Positions 18,894-28,220 of a DNA stretch of 64,000 bases are shown one piece after another. Origin of the DNA: Diplonema japonicum (taxonomy: Eukaryota; Euglenozoa; Diplonemea; Diplonemida; Diplonemidae). Under the pieces are notes generated by a model. The model did no database searches. It was not told where the DNA came from and was given only the letters and a program-made list of their open reading frames with translations. Position numbers and translations under genes: made by a program. Numbering within the stretch: position 1 is the first letter of the stretch; the number at the start of each line of letters is the position of its first letter. Location of the stretch: the NCBI GenBank assembly GCA_964019335.1, contig OZ025699.1, forward strand, positions 248,001-312,000. The letters are read 5' to 3'.

Positions 18894-18908
18894 TCTTCTT
18901 CTCCCCAT
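17926..18908. other. Homopolymer-rich intergenic region
   Basis: A series of A, T, C and G runs (for example 18580-18608 and 18655-18674) fills the gap between the SGNH-like gene and the acid phosphatase. Apparent K/F-rich ORFs are artefacts. The only recognisable item is a LINE tail copy at 18609-18652. Confidence 0.6.
18609..18652 (-). mobile_element. 3'-tail-only copy of LINE family 2a
   Basis: GAGATGAGATAAAGGAGGTT and CCTGTTGGAACGTCCCCCTT match the 3' end of the LINE at 24943-28200 (24943-24988 there). The A tract before it on the plus strand means the sense strand ends in T. Only about 44 bases were copied. The pairing GGTTCC...GGAACG suggests a hairpin. Confidence 0.75.
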
Positions 18909-20546
18909 CTAAGACCTCCCGTGTCTCCAAGAGAAGCCCTTCGGGTACGCCCACGCACCGTCGCTGTTCCCATCCTCACGAACGTCCTCCCAAACCACAA
19001 CGCTCCCGCCGATTTCTTTAAGCAGCCCTGCAAGCTTCTCCCTCCAAGCATCATCGCCGTACTTCTCACGGTACTCAGCGATAAGCTCATGGGTGGGCCT
19101 GTCGGTACCATCATCAAGTCCAAGCATGGGCCTCCAATGGTCATGACTCTCACATAGCCCCTTTTTGCACGTTGTGGGTTTCGTCTTCGGTGCTTCCTTT
19201 GGGTCAAAGGGGCCATGCTGGTTCTGGACAATCCAAGTATCATCAATCACCCTGCCGTAGTCGGACCCGGGGAACTTTGTAGGGTCGGTCTGAACCTGCT
19301 GCCAGTGAATGTGCGAGGAGTTGTAAACAAACATTCTAGTGTAAGAGAAGGAGTTGGAACGGAATGCGGACCAGCTGGGCTGCGGGTATGTGAACGGTTC
19401 GTGCATTTCAGGGCTCCCAGCAGCGCCGGTCACCACGTAGATGGTAGCACGGGGGTTGACATTGGACTGGTCGCTCCTGTCCTTGTAGGTGGGCCACATT
19501 CTTTCGTAGTTGTGCTCGTGCCCGTTGATGAAGAAGTCCACACCGTAGTCGAACAAAATGGGTTCCATGGTTTTTCGAACCTTGCGGGCGTCCGCGTGGC
19601 AGTCGCCGTCGCACGAGCAGTAAATCGAACGGTGTCCGTGCATTATGACCCATGGGACGTTGGCACGGTTCGCGTTGGCCTTCTCCAGGTCGTCCTTCAC
19701 CCACGCAACGAATGTGTCAAGTGTTGTGTTCCCATCTGAGACACCGAACCACAGTTCAGTGGACATTGCGATGTAATGAACAAGTCCATGGTCCCACGAG
19801 AAGTACATACTGTTTGATGTCACACCGTTCGTCGTGTTGTACAACGCCGGCACAGCGTTCGACGGCATCAACCTGAAGCTTTCCATGTAGTGTGCAAGGG
19901 CACCCGCACCGTCTTCGTGGTTGCCGTGCGACACCATGTACGGGACTCTGGTGGCGACCTGTTCGATGTTTCTGAAGAATTGATCGCCGACTGTACCGTC
20001 GTTATCGTCGAGGTTGTAGGCGAAGTCCCCCACATGGAGGAACATATCCGCGTCGTGCTCACTAATGAGCCCAGCGTCTGTTCGGTTAGCCGAGCATGTC
20101 GATGCATTGCAGTAGAAAGAGTGTTGCGTGCATGCTTCGCACAGGGTGAAGGCGCATGCTGTGCCCATGTCGCCGAACAGGATGTGTCGATAGGGTTCAC
20201 CCGTGTTCCTCTTGCGTCTGTTGGTCACATTGAACACACGGGAAAATTCGTTCCCGTCGCCGACCCTGTAGTAGTACATCGTGTTGGTGGCCAGGCTTGT
20301 CATTTCCGCCACGTGGGTGTACCACACCCTGCCTACGTCTTGTGTGAAGGGTCTTGTGTTGCCATTTGCGCGGTGCCCCAGAGATGGTTTCTCACCCCAT
20401 TCTATAGTCGGGGTCTTGCCCTCTGACTGTGTCACCCATTCGACTGTCAAGGTGTCCGGTGTTCTGCCCAACGCCAGGTGGACCTGTTCTGGTTTTGTGG
20501 ACGCAATGGCACTTGCCCCTGCTATGAGCAAGATAGAGTGTATCAT
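18909..20546 (-). CDS. Purple acid phosphatase, secreted
   Basis: A 545-residue metallophosphoesterase starts at the ATG at 20546, directly behind an A tract; the signal peptide is MIHSILLIAGASAIAS. An N-terminal fibronectin-like domain (about 20-115) is followed by the catalytic domain with all five metal-ligand blocks: FGDMG, GDFAYN, SHGNHE, IMHGHRS and GHEHNYER. PAPs hydrolyse phosphate monoesters with a binuclear Fe/metal centre and usually scavenge phosphate outside the cell or in lysosomes. The family C-terminal DDTWIVQNQHG is present, then about 95 extra residues ending in AWAYPKGFSWR. No introns are needed. Its likely trans-splice acceptor is at 20573. Its length and motifs suggest a functional gene. 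Confidence 0.95.
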   Translation of the reverse strand: MIHSILLIAGASAIASTKPEQVHLALGRTPDTLTVEWVTQSEGKTPTIEWGEKPSLGHRANGNTRPFTQDVGRVWYTHVAEMTSLATNTMYYYRVGDGNEFSRVFNVTNRRKRNTGEPYRHILFGDMGTACAFTLCEACTQHSFYCNASTCSANRTDAGLISEHDADMFLHVGDFAYNLDDNDGTVGDQFFRNIEQVATRVPYMVSHGNHEDGAGALAHYMESFRLMPSNAVPALYNTTNGVTSNSMYFSWDHGLVHYIAMSTELWFGVSDGNTTLDTFVAWVKDDLEKANANRANVPWVIMHGHRSIYCSCDGDCHADARKVRKTMEPILFDYGVDFFINGHEHNYERMWPTYKDRSDQSNVNPRATIYVVTGAAGSPEMHEPFTYPQPSWSAFRSNSFSYTRMFVYNSSHIHWQQVQTDPTKFPGSDYGRVIDDTWIVQNQHGPFDPKEAPKTKPTTCKKGLCESHDHWRPMLGLDDGTDRPTHELIAEYREKYGDDAWREKLAGLLKEIGGSVVVWEDVREDGNSDGAWAYPKGFSWRHGRS

Positions 20547-20572
20547 TTTTTTTTTTTTTTTTGTCTTGTTTT

Positions 20573-20574
20573 CT
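20573..20574 (-). promoter_or_regulatory. Candidate trans-splice acceptor AG, acid phosphatase
   Basis: On the minus strand a pyrimidine-rich stretch (TACTCACTCCCTGACCC) leads into CAG, 27 bases before the ATG; the leader between is A-rich. Inferred from the euglenozoan model only. Confidence 0.4.
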
Positions 20575-20639
20575 GGGTCAGGGAGTGAGTACATGTATTG
20601 AGCGTTCAGGCAGCTCCTTGCCAAACATTCAGATGGACT

Positions 20640-21408
20640 ACTCCGTTATGTGACGAGGGTCTTCTAGAAGACACAGGATAGCTCTGAACCTAAAAAGTGA
20701 CGGAAGAGAGGGGGAGGACTGATCTGAAGGCAACAAACAAACATCAGAGTGTGCGGTGGGGAAGAAGAACACGATACCATGTGCACCAAAACAGATTAAA
20801 TAGAAGAAGTACAAAAACAGTAAGGGGGCGAGGGGAGGGAAACAAAACCACTCACCTATCGCCAAGGAATGACTTTTTTTTTTTTTTTTTATACCGCCCT
20901 CTCGGAACCTCGGAGCAACGGTAAAGTTATTACCTTGTTGGGTAGTAAATAGCTATTATTACGTGAATGGAGGGTCGGAAAAAAAAAAAAGAATTCTTCA
21001 AAAAAAAAAAAAAAAATAAGGGGGAAGTTGACATCTCTTTTTTTTCTTCTTTTTTTTTTTTTTTTTTCCCTTTTCTTTTTCCATTTAGAGAGGAAGAAGG
21101 GGGAGAAAAAAAAAAGAAGAAAAAAAAAGAATTATAAGGCGTGATTTTCCCACCCCCTTTTTTTTTCCCCTTCAACTTTGCTTTTAAACTGGCTCTGCGG
21201 TGAGACGCGATCGCTTTTATCACGTTCGTTGCGACGGCGTTGTATTATTGTATGAAACCAGGTAAGAAAAAAGAGAAGAAAAAAAAAAGGAGAGAGAAGA
21301 GATGAGAAGAGAAGAAAAAAAAAAAAGAAAGAACGGAACTGAACAGATCCCCCCCCCCCAGGTTGGAAAACCTGGTTTTCTTCCCTTTTTATCTTTTCTT
21401 CCACCTCC
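20640..21408. other. Intergenic region, no gene
   Basis: A and T tracts (20874-20890, 20980-21016, 21045-21070, 21309-21324) and short unique segments lie here. A TAAATAGCTATT-containing piece near 20945 resembles repeat I, but the match is too short to call. Confidence 0.5.
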
Positions 21409-24351
21409 TCACTCCAGGAATTTCTTCACCGAGTCAAGAGGGTTCCCCCCCATGTTGCCCTGTGATATAGGCGAAGCTGTCACAGGAAGCTTTGCTGCCA
21501 TACTTATGACTGTCGACGCTGGCAAGCACCTGAGAACCCCGGAAATGGCATTCCACTTTAAAGTGTACTGCTTAACAAGCCGCCGTGCGCTAGAGGTTCT
21601 CCTCTTAGATGCTGTTGCCTTTCCTTGAATACAACCCTCTATGGCTAGAGCGAGTAGAGCTTCTGTCACTAGAGCAGAGTCGGAAGCAGGCACTGAAGTC
21701 GTGATCAACTGTGCAAATGTGGACATAGATATCCCGGTGTGGCCGCCTGACACGGCGACATGTTTTCTAAACGCCTGCACGCTGAGCAATGTGTCCTTTT
21801 TGAATTCTTCGACTGACGATGCCACGCTGCTGTCATCCGTGCAGACGACGACCTTCGCCTTTCTCAGCTGCGGGAAGACCCTGTCCATGAGCTTGCAAGG
21901 CAGCAGTTGGATGACCCTCACAGGGTTTGCCACACCTTCGTACGTGTATTCCCCCAGATATTTCACCTCAACGTCGTTCGTCACCATCATGTCCAGGCCG
22001 GGCTCGATGAGGGTGTACACCTCCTCGGTTATGAGGATTTGTCCCCCGTGACCGCTGTCAGACACCCTTGCTGTTTGGTTCACTGCTGTTCCATCGTAGT
22101 CGTACGCGCCTTGGGGTGATTTAACAACGTTGGCACGGCCGACGTGGCAGCCCATCCTGACACGGAGGCCGTTGAACAACGTGTCTTGTTGAGTGGCAGG
22201 GTGACATGCCAGCGAAGGAGGCCATGTAGTATCGAACATCAACTGCTGAACCTGGCACATGAAGTCAACGGCGCGGACAGCGTCCTTAAAGGCCACCATG
22301 AATGAATCTCCTAACGTCTTTACCTCATACCCGCAAAATCTTTCAATCTGCGATCTTATAATGCCATGGTGTAAGTGCAGTGCTTCCGTCATCACCGCCG
22401 CATCGGAGCTCCATAAATCGGAGCTTTTTTGAATGTCGGTGAACACAAACGCGATCTCACCATCCCTCGGCGCATGGCGGGAGTACTTTCTTTGCTTATA
22501 CCACGTCCATCCCCAAGACGCCCCCAATATTAGAATAACAGCGAGAAAACTAACGAGAATGGTTAAGACAATAACTGTGGTGTAGTCGGAGGACGACGAT
22601 GGGGTATTCTCGGGGAATTTTGGGTCGGCGGTTATCTCCATCATTTCCAAGCAGGCTTGGTGAGTGGCGGCATCGACGGGGGAACCGTTCAACACCCGTT
22701 CTAAAAGCCTTTGGACTGTTCGGTTTGCCTGTAATCTTGCGATTTTGAAGCATCCGTGGCTTGGGAAGCTCAACGGGACGGAGTACCTCATCTGTTCAGT
22801 CGTGGCCCTGCAGATCTCGCCACATGAAATCCCCCTGAGCTTGACTATCTTCACATCATAGGAAGAGTACGCACCGAGCCGGCTCACCATAAACACCCTT
22901 GTGGAGACGCCCCTCATGAACGGAATCTTCTCAGCAGTTCGTGTATCGACAAGCGTCGTTTCGTTGTGATCGCGGTTCCTCCCATGGATATTCCACGAGA
23001 TGGGATCGCCTGTTGTTGTGTCGCTGCTTGTAACGAATTGATATGAAGTTATTGTAACCGGGGCATCAAAGGTGATCGTGAACGAAACAACATTGTCTTC
23101 TGCAAAGCCGGTCCAATCAACACCTTTTACAGATAGATTACCTGCGCTAGTTGGTGAAAAACTGATTGGTTTCAGTTCGTGGTTCCCGTCCCATAAGATA
23201 ATCCGCCCGAGCTTGCAGTCAGGCGGTGCAGGCTGCCTTGCTTCACGAAGGATGGACTCGTACGCGGGGATCAACGACTCGCTGAACGCAGCTTGTTTCA
23301 ACCAGTCCCTTCGAGGGTCCATGAGGTACTCTATAAATGACCATGTTACATTGCGTTTCGACCCCTGTACCCACGATGGTATTGCCCAACCGGAACCCCC
23401 CAAGAAATTAAACGGTCCAACCGGCCCTGCGGGAACCTGCGCAATCCCAACCGCAGATCTTGAAAGCAATGTGTTATTCTCAACGCCGAACAAGAACGAT
23501 AACAGCCTGGGAGGTCCTGTCATATGGGCTACACGGCCGTTTTTGAACTCCTCTGCGATGTCTGTTAGGTTCGCCTGCCTCCAAGGGTGGTGTGATTCGA
23601 ACAGATCGGTGTATGACGATAATGCGTAATGAAAAAGCTTGTCCGAAAAGCTGCACTCGCCTTTCTTCGCGCTCACAAAGCTGGACCCTTGTCCATGGAT
23701 GAAGGACACCAGGATCTGCATGACCTCGTTCGTACCGCTGACGTCGGGTGCGGCCCAGCTCCACAGCGTCGCATTCTCATGTGCACGAACCGCCTTTTCC
23801 AAAATCTTCCCGTTCCGCTTTGCGTCGCCGATGGTGGTAGGGGGCCGATCGTGGTTTAAATATTTCAGGTACAAATCACGCCTGTAAAACAGTACATGTG
23901 CGTGGATGTCAAAAGGAAGTAGGTGCCACTGTTTGACCTTGGTCTCCTTCGTGGGGAAGGTGTAGGAGATCCGCAGATTGTTCACGAAGTCCGACTCGAT
24001 GCGGCCGTAGATGCCCCGTTTCACCGCCCATGCGTCTAGCTCAGGAGTGATCGAAGACAGGAAGCCCTCCTCGTTGAGTTCCGACACCCACTCGTTGGCG
24101 GTCAGGACAACGTCGGCACCTACCTCCTGCGACAGATTTGCTTTGATGGAGTTGTACAGAGTGTTGAAGCTACGCTCTTGGTATATTTGTATATGTAGAC
24201 CGCTAATCCTCGAAAACGCGTCCGCAGCAGCCTCAAAGACCTCATGCGCATCATCACCATATGGGTGCACCAGCGTCACCGTGCTGTCATTGGACAAGGA
24301 TGCTACCACATTCACCGTCAGTACTATCATCATGGTGACCTTTTGTCTCAT
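21409..24351 (-). CDS. Receptor-type adenylate/guanylate cyclase with binding-protein ectodomain
   Basis: I start at the ATG at 24351 (MRQKVTMMIVLTVNVVAS..., signal peptide), giving 980 residues. About residues 22-370 resemble a bacterial extracellular solute-binding protein (VTLVHPYGDDAHEVFEAAAD, ADVVLTANEWVSEL, LLPFDIHAHVLFYRRDLY). Residues about 390-515 look like a galactose-binding/discoidin-like domain (VDWTGFAEDNVVSFTITFD). One transmembrane helix lies near 597-617. The intracellular class III cyclase domain has both metal-binding Asps (FTDIQKSS near 637, GDSFMVAF near 682) and the YDYDGTAVNQTARV block. This is the layout of kinetoplastid receptor adenylate cyclases, which make cAMP at the flagellar or cell surface. 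A C-terminal extension of about 150 residues is unassigned. The purine substrate is not decided here. Confidence 0.92.
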   Translation of the reverse strand: MRQKVTMMIVLTVNVVASLSNDSTVTLVHPYGDDAHEVFEAAADAFSRISGLHIQIYQERSFNTLYNSIKANLSQEVGADVVLTANEWVSELNEEGFLSSITPELDAWAVKRGIYGRIESDFVNNLRISYTFPTKETKVKQWHLLPFDIHAHVLFYRRDLYLKYLNHDRPPTTIGDAKRNGKILEKAVRAHENATLWSWAAPDVSGTNEVMQILVSFIHGQGSSFVSAKKGECSFSDKLFHYALSSYTDLFESHHPWRQANLTDIAEEFKNGRVAHMTGPPRLLSFLFGVENNTLLSRSAVGIAQVPAGPVGPFNFLGGSGWAIPSWVQGSKRNVTWSFIEYLMDPRRDWLKQAAFSESLIPAYESILREARQPAPPDCKLGRIILWDGNHELKPISFSPTSAGNLSVKGVDWTGFAEDNVVSFTITFDAPVTITSYQFVTSSDTTTGDPISWNIHGRNRDHNETTLVDTRTAEKIPFMRGVSTRVFMVSRLGAYSSYDVKIVKLRGISCGEICRATTEQMRYSVPLSFPSHGCFKIARLQANRTVQRLLERVLNGSPVDAATHQACLEMMEITADPKFPENTPSSSSDYTTVIVLTILVSFLAVILILGASWGWTWYKQRKYSRHAPRDGEIAFVFTDIQKSSDLWSSDAAVMTEALHLHHGIIRSQIERFCGYEVKTLGDSFMVAFKDAVRAVDFMCQVQQLMFDTTWPPSLACHPATQQDTLFNGLRVRMGCHVGRANVVKSPQGAYDYDGTAVNQTARVSDSGHGGQILITEEVYTLIEPGLDMMVTNDVEVKYLGEYTYEGVANPVRVIQLLPCKLMDRVFPQLRKAKVVVCTDDSSVASSVEEFKKDTLLSVQAFRKHVAVSGGHTGISMSTFAQLITTSVPASDSALVTEALLALAIEGCIQGKATASKRRTSSARRLVKQYTLKWNAISGVLRCLPASTVISMAAKLPVTASPISQGNMGGNPLDSVKKFLE

Positions 24352-24380
24352 TTTTTTCTTTTTTTTTTCTCCCACCTCTC

Positions 24381-24382
24381 CT
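24381..24382 (-). promoter_or_regulatory. Candidate trans-splice acceptor AG, receptor cyclase
   Basis: On the minus strand a C/T-rich stretch precedes GAGCAG, 30 bases before the ATG, and the leader that follows is G/A-rich. It lies between the eL38 stop (24482) and the cyclase start, as expected for processing of a shared precursor. Confidence 0.35.
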
Positions 24383-24481
24383 GCTCTTGAAATGATGGTG
24401 TGTGGGGGGGAAGAGGGGGGGGGAAAAAAAAACTCATGATTTTTTTTTCTTCCTCTTCCCCCGAGTTCCTCCCCTCCTCCC

Positions 24482-24715
24482 CTATTTCGTTGATTTCTTT
24501 CCCTTCTCGATGACCTCCAGTGTCAGCGATGGGTGGATCGACAGCTGTATTTTGGTCGCCTTTCTGGTGTCCTTCACCACGAGAGTGTACAGGAACCTGG
24601 AGCACCTCACCTTGAACTTGGTGTTCTCAGCGTTCTTCTTGACCTTCACCTTCTTCGTGTCCGCCCTGGAGCAAATAGCCAGGAACTGCTTCAAGTCCTT
24701 AAGCTCCTTCGGCAT
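24482..24715 (-). CDS. RPL38: Ribosomal protein eL38
   Basis: Seventy-seven codons start at the ATG at 24715, again directly behind an A tract. MPKELKDLKQFLAICSRAD, KKVKVKKN, FKVRCSRFLYTLVV and the following short tail match eukaryotic eL38 along its whole length (family members are about 70 residues). It is a component of the large cytosolic ribosomal subunit. An in-frame ATG farther upstream (24790) would add a poly-lysine leader that no eL38 has, so I reject it. The gene is only 131 bases upstream of the receptor cyclase on the same strand, consistent with polycistronic transcription. No intron. Confidence 0.95.
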   Translation of the reverse strand: MPKELKDLKQFLAICSRADTKKVKVKKNAENTKFKVRCSRFLYTLVVKDTRKATKIQLSIHPSLTLEVIEKGKKSTK

Positions 24716-24942
24716 TTTTTTCTCTCTCTTTTTTTTTTTTTTTTTCCCCCTGAACGGTTCCTTGATGTGTATTTTTTGTAGGGTTTGCAAAGTTGGGATT
24801 TGGAGCCGAGCTTCTCATTAAGAAAAAGGGCAGCGAGAACTCCTCACACGTGCGTGATCCGGCCCATCGGGGGCAGTCGGATCCCGACGTTGCTGCTCAG
24901 ACAGTTGTTGTTGAACAGGCAAGGATCACGACAAAAAAAAAG
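24716..24942. other. Short spacer upstream of eL38
   Basis: A T tract at 24728-24745 lies close to the eL38 start, then about 190 bases without a recognisable feature before the LINE tail. Confidence 0.4.
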
Positions 24943-27900
24943 AGATGAGATAAAGGAGGTTCCTGTTTTGGAACGTCCCCCTTGTCTCTACTTATCTACC
25001 CCTTTCTCCCTTCTGGGGCCTCGGCCTTTCTTTCTTTTTTGGCTGTGTTGCCTTCCTCAAAGTATCCTCCCTTTCTTCTTGCCACTTTCTGCCCAGTTTC
25101 TTAAGGTCCTTCTTGGTTTTCTCTGATGCAAAAACTGGCCTTCTGTTCCATCCCAGACTCTTCTTCGCACCTATGGTTCTAAGCGCGTGGTTCTTCTTGC
25201 TCTCCGCTGGGAAGATCCGCTTGCCTCTGACCTTCTTCTGTATGCGTGCTGTGTCCCACCCTTCTTGGATTCTTTCCAGGAGGCCGTGGAAACTCCGCGC
25301 TTTCTTCTGTATCATGTCTAGATCACCCTTCTTCCCCGTGATCGGCTCGACGCCCAGCGTGTTCTCGAAGTCTAGTACGAGTTCCATTGTGGTGACTGTC
25401 GTCTTCCTCGGTCCATCGTACCACTTCAGCTTTTTGAGCCACTTGACGATGTCTTCACCGTGCTTCATCATCAGGCTCCCGCTCACATGCTTCCTCAGCT
25501 CCTTCCATTCAGGTGGCGCATGAGCGTTTCCTTCCGTTATCTGTTCCCAGGGGTGCGTCGTGTACGTTTCTAGCTTTCTCTTGTCCTGGAGAAGCTGGTC
25601 CCGTTTTGCCACCACTTCCAGCAGGTAGTATTGCGTCTTCCTCAGCCGGTGTTGGTGTGTTCGGTGACCACGCGGGAGCGTTCCATGTAGCTGCATGCAG
25701 ATTGGCATTTCCGTCTTGCTGGCCACTACTTCTGCATGTACTTCCTTCTGTTGCACCTCCTTCGCCACACTGCATTCCCATAATGCGTGTCGCAGCATGT
25801 TGCTCTCGTCCTCCTCCGCACCGCACGCGTCGCATGTGACTTCGTCTGTTGTTGGTCTCTTGTTCACACGCTCGTGTGTCTCGTCCCCTTCCTCTTCCGA
25901 GCTGTCCTCGCTTTCGCTCTGCTCGCCCTCTGGGGGTGGTACCCGTCTGGTGATTTTGTCCTGGTACCACGCCTTTGGGTGGGTGTAGAAAACCCCTCCC
26001 GCCACGATCCTCCGGAGGTCTCTCGCTGCCATTGCTCCTTGTGGTCCGAGTCTCATCAGCTCTCGCCACAGGTCGTTCGTGCGTGGGTCTGCGCCCCGGT
26101 CTAACCCCTCCATCGAGCGTCTTCTGTCCTGTATGTGTTCCGCACGTCCCGACCTTAGCTTTTCTCGCACTACATGTGCGAATTTGTCCTTGTTCTCAGC
26201 TAGCATTTCGGTGAACTGCCCCCAGTTTGTGCTGATCTTCGGGAGCCACCGCTTCATCGCGTTGCCTATCGGGCCCAAAGGTGTCGTTCTTGTCGGGTCT
26301 TGGTACCCTTTGGCAAGTCTCTGGCACCGCTCCCACACCTCTCCCAATTTTCGTCTCGTTCTGTATATGGCTGCTAGTGCTCTGTAGGGCGCTGCTACCT
26401 CTGGGTCGTGTGTGTGTCCGCTGAACAGGTTTGACAGCACCGCCGCTGGTGATCTTGTTCTGTACCTCGGTCCCCACAAGGCGTATGTCGCGGTTGATGT
26501 GAGCGATTTGAGGTATCCTTCCGACGGCGGCGCGAATGCAACATCATACAGACAGCTGGGTAGCACCGTTGTTCGCAGGACTTCCGCTTTCTGCCAGAAA
26601 GAGAGCTGAGTGGTCGCGAGCCTCCGTAGCGTGTCGCCCGCCGCCCTGGCCCTGGTGTTGTCCGTCTGCGTCTGACCATCCGTGCGTATCCTCGCCCCCA
26701 GGATCTTGATCTTGTTCGTGGACCGCAGCTGCCTTCCTGCTACCTCTATCCCTGGTGCCTTCGCTCCTGCTGCGAACACTTCGGACTTCTTCGTGTTGAG
26801 CTCCATGCCAACTATGTCGCAGAATGCGGATGCACTGTCCGTGGCTTTTTGTAGTACTTCTGCTAGTTTCGCCAACAGGTATGCGTCGTCCGCATACGAC
26901 AGAGTCTCCGCTCCCGTTCGTTCCTCCACACTCCTCATCAAGACCGCTAGTAGAGCGTTGATCATGATGATGGAGATCGGGCACCCTTGCAGGATTCCGT
27001 TTGTGGTTGTGAACTCCTCGCCTACTCCTGTCGCGTATCTGAATCTCCTTCTGAGACCCTTGTACATCCCTTCTAACGCTCTCAGGATACCTTTGTCCAT
27101 TCCCATCCGTTCCATCAGCTTCAGCACCAGTTGTTGTGGAACTGTGTCAAAACACTTGGCGAAGTCTAGTGCGACACCCAACAACGGTGTCTTGTCCATC
27201 GCTGCTTCCTCTATCCTGGTGCAGATGTCCATGAGAACGTCCTCTGTCCCATGTCTGGCCCTAAACCCGTGTTGAGTTTTGTGGATCCAGGATTCTTGCC
27301 ATTCGAGAATATCACCAAGCCTTGTGCACGCCCATAATCTGTACACTGCCGACGTGACTGTTATGGGCCGATGCTCGAGTGGTCCTGCGTTCTTGGTCTT
27401 CGGGATAAGGGTCACCAGAGCTGTCAACGCCGACTCCGGCCATTTTCCTGTCTCCTCTACCTCATTGAGGAAAACAGCCCATGCGTCCAATATGGATACT
27501 GGTAGCCTTCGTAGCTCTGCCATCCGCCAGCCGTCTACCCCCGCTGCGCTTCTGGCCGTCTTTTTCTTCAGCACCTGCTTCAGGCGTATCCCAGTGATCG
27601 GTGTCCACACCATGTCTCTTTTTTCGATGTACGCACCGTACTCCTTCTCGAATGTTGCGTACGCGGGCTGGGGCTTGTCTCTGTATTTCGCAAAGACATG
27701 TTCCCAATGTTCCCTCATTGTCCTGTCCAATTCCTGCGGGTTTGCAATCGTGTCCTTTTCCATCTCCACAGTTGCTGTCCCCCGCTTGTCCTCGATTCCT
27801 TTCGCGCTGTCCACGAGCTCCTTCGTCTCTTTTCCTTGTTCGACTGAGTCAAGGTAGCTCCTGTGCCTTGCCGTGCGCTGTTCCTTCACCATCTCCCGTT

Positions 27901-28200
27901 CGCGTCTCTCCACCGCCTCTGACATGATCTCTGCATCCGCCACCATGTCCTCGATGTTGGCCTGCGTCGGGTCAATGGGTAGGCACTTCACGCGCGTGTG
28001 TTCGAGCTCCCCGTTCAGGTTGTGGATTGTGTTCACCGTAACCTTACTGAGCTGCCCTCCTCCTCTTTTCTGCAACATGTTGAGCTGCGTCTGAATGGCT
28101 CTCAGCCTGCCTCGCATTTTCTCCAGCCGTACTTGCATGATCGACGCTGCCCCACACGAGCCAGTTGTTGTTGGTGCACATAGTTGTCTCTTGCGGTTGT
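24943..28200 (-). mobile_element. 5'-truncated LINE, family 2a (RT + C-terminal domain)
   Basis: The element holds one long open frame on the minus strand (separate entry) and a 3' UTR of about 50 bases with a GTTCC...GGAAC hairpin. It ends at an A tract on the plus strand, so its sense strand ends in T rather than A. No endonuclease precedes the RT, although a relative at 41918-42412 has one, so the 5' part was lost. The left boundary is approximate. The same 3' tail occurs alone at 18609-18652 and with some coding sequence at 52733-52870. Confidence 0.8.
24992..28138 (-). CDS. LINE reverse transcriptase protein
   Basis: A 1,048-residue intact frame starts at ATG 28138, although the true protein probably began farther upstream with an endonuclease. 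The RT blocks are clear: ARSAAGVDGWRMAEL, ALVTLIPKTKNAGPLEHRPI, VALDFAKCFDTVPQ, GILQGCPISIIM and the catalytic LSYADDAYLL. The C-terminal region has an acidic linker, a CDACGAEEDESNMLRHALWEC finger (C-x2-C-x8-H-x4-C) and a conserved terminal block (NRRPVFASEKTKKDLKKLGR) shared with the fragments at 32371-33195, 40733-41851 and 52733-52870. There is no RNase H, unlike the LINE at 6-10 kb. The frame has no internal stop over 3.1 kb, which suggests a recent insertion. Confidence 0.93.
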   Translation of the reverse strand: MQVRLEKMRGRLRAIQTQLNMLQKRGGGQLSKVTVNTIHNLNGELEHTRVKCLPIDPTQANIEDMVADAEIMSEAVERREREMVKEQRTARHRSYLDSVEQGKETKELVDSAKGIEDKRGTATVEMEKDTIANPQELDRTMREHWEHVFAKYRDKPQPAYATFEKEYGAYIEKRDMVWTPITGIRLKQVLKKKTARSAAGVDGWRMAELRRLPVSILDAWAVFLNEVEETGKWPESALTALVTLIPKTKNAGPLEHRPITVTSAVYRLWACTRLGDILEWQESWIHKTQHGFRARHGTEDVLMDICTRIEEAAMDKTPLLGVALDFAKCFDTVPQQLVLKLMERMGMDKGILRALEGMYKGLRRRFRYATGVGEEFTTTNGILQGCPISIIMINALLAVLMRSVEERTGAETLSYADDAYLLAKLAEVLQKATDSASAFCDIVGMELNTKKSEVFAAGAKAPGIEVAGRQLRSTNKIKILGARIRTDGQTQTDNTRARAAGDTLRRLATTQLSFWQKAEVLRTTVLPSCLYDVAFAPPSEGYLKSLTSTATYALWGPRYRTRSPAAVLSNLFSGHTHDPEVAAPYRALAAIYRTRRKLGEVWERCQRLAKGYQDPTRTTPLGPIGNAMKRWLPKISTNWGQFTEMLAENKDKFAHVVREKLRSGRAEHIQDRRRSMEGLDRGADPRTNDLWRELMRLGPQGAMAARDLRRIVAGGVFYTHPKAWYQDKITRRVPPPEGEQSESEDSSEEEGDETHERVNKRPTTDEVTCDACGAEEDESNMLRHALWECSVAKEVQQKEVHAEVVASKTEMPICMQLHGTLPRGHRTHQHRLRKTQYYLLEVVAKRDQLLQDKRKLETYTTHPWEQITEGNAHAPPEWKELRKHVSGSLMMKHGEDIVKWLKKLKWYDGPRKTTVTTMELVLDFENTLGVEPITGKKGDLDMIQKKARSFHGLLERIQEGWDTARIQKKVRGKRIFPAESKKNHALRTIGAKKSLGWNRRPVFASEKTKKDLKKLGRKWQEEREDTLRKATQPKKKERPRPQKGERGR

Positions 28201-28220
28201 CTCACCTTGCCGCGGCCCCA

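Noticed and set aside
18018-18954. Long K- and F-rich frames upstream of the SGNH-like gene
   Set aside because: Composition follows A, T, C and G runs; no conserved sequence and no start context.
24716-24790. Longer eL38 starting at 24790
   Set aside because: It would add a poly-lysine extension not found in eL38 proteins; the ATG at 24715 matches the family start.
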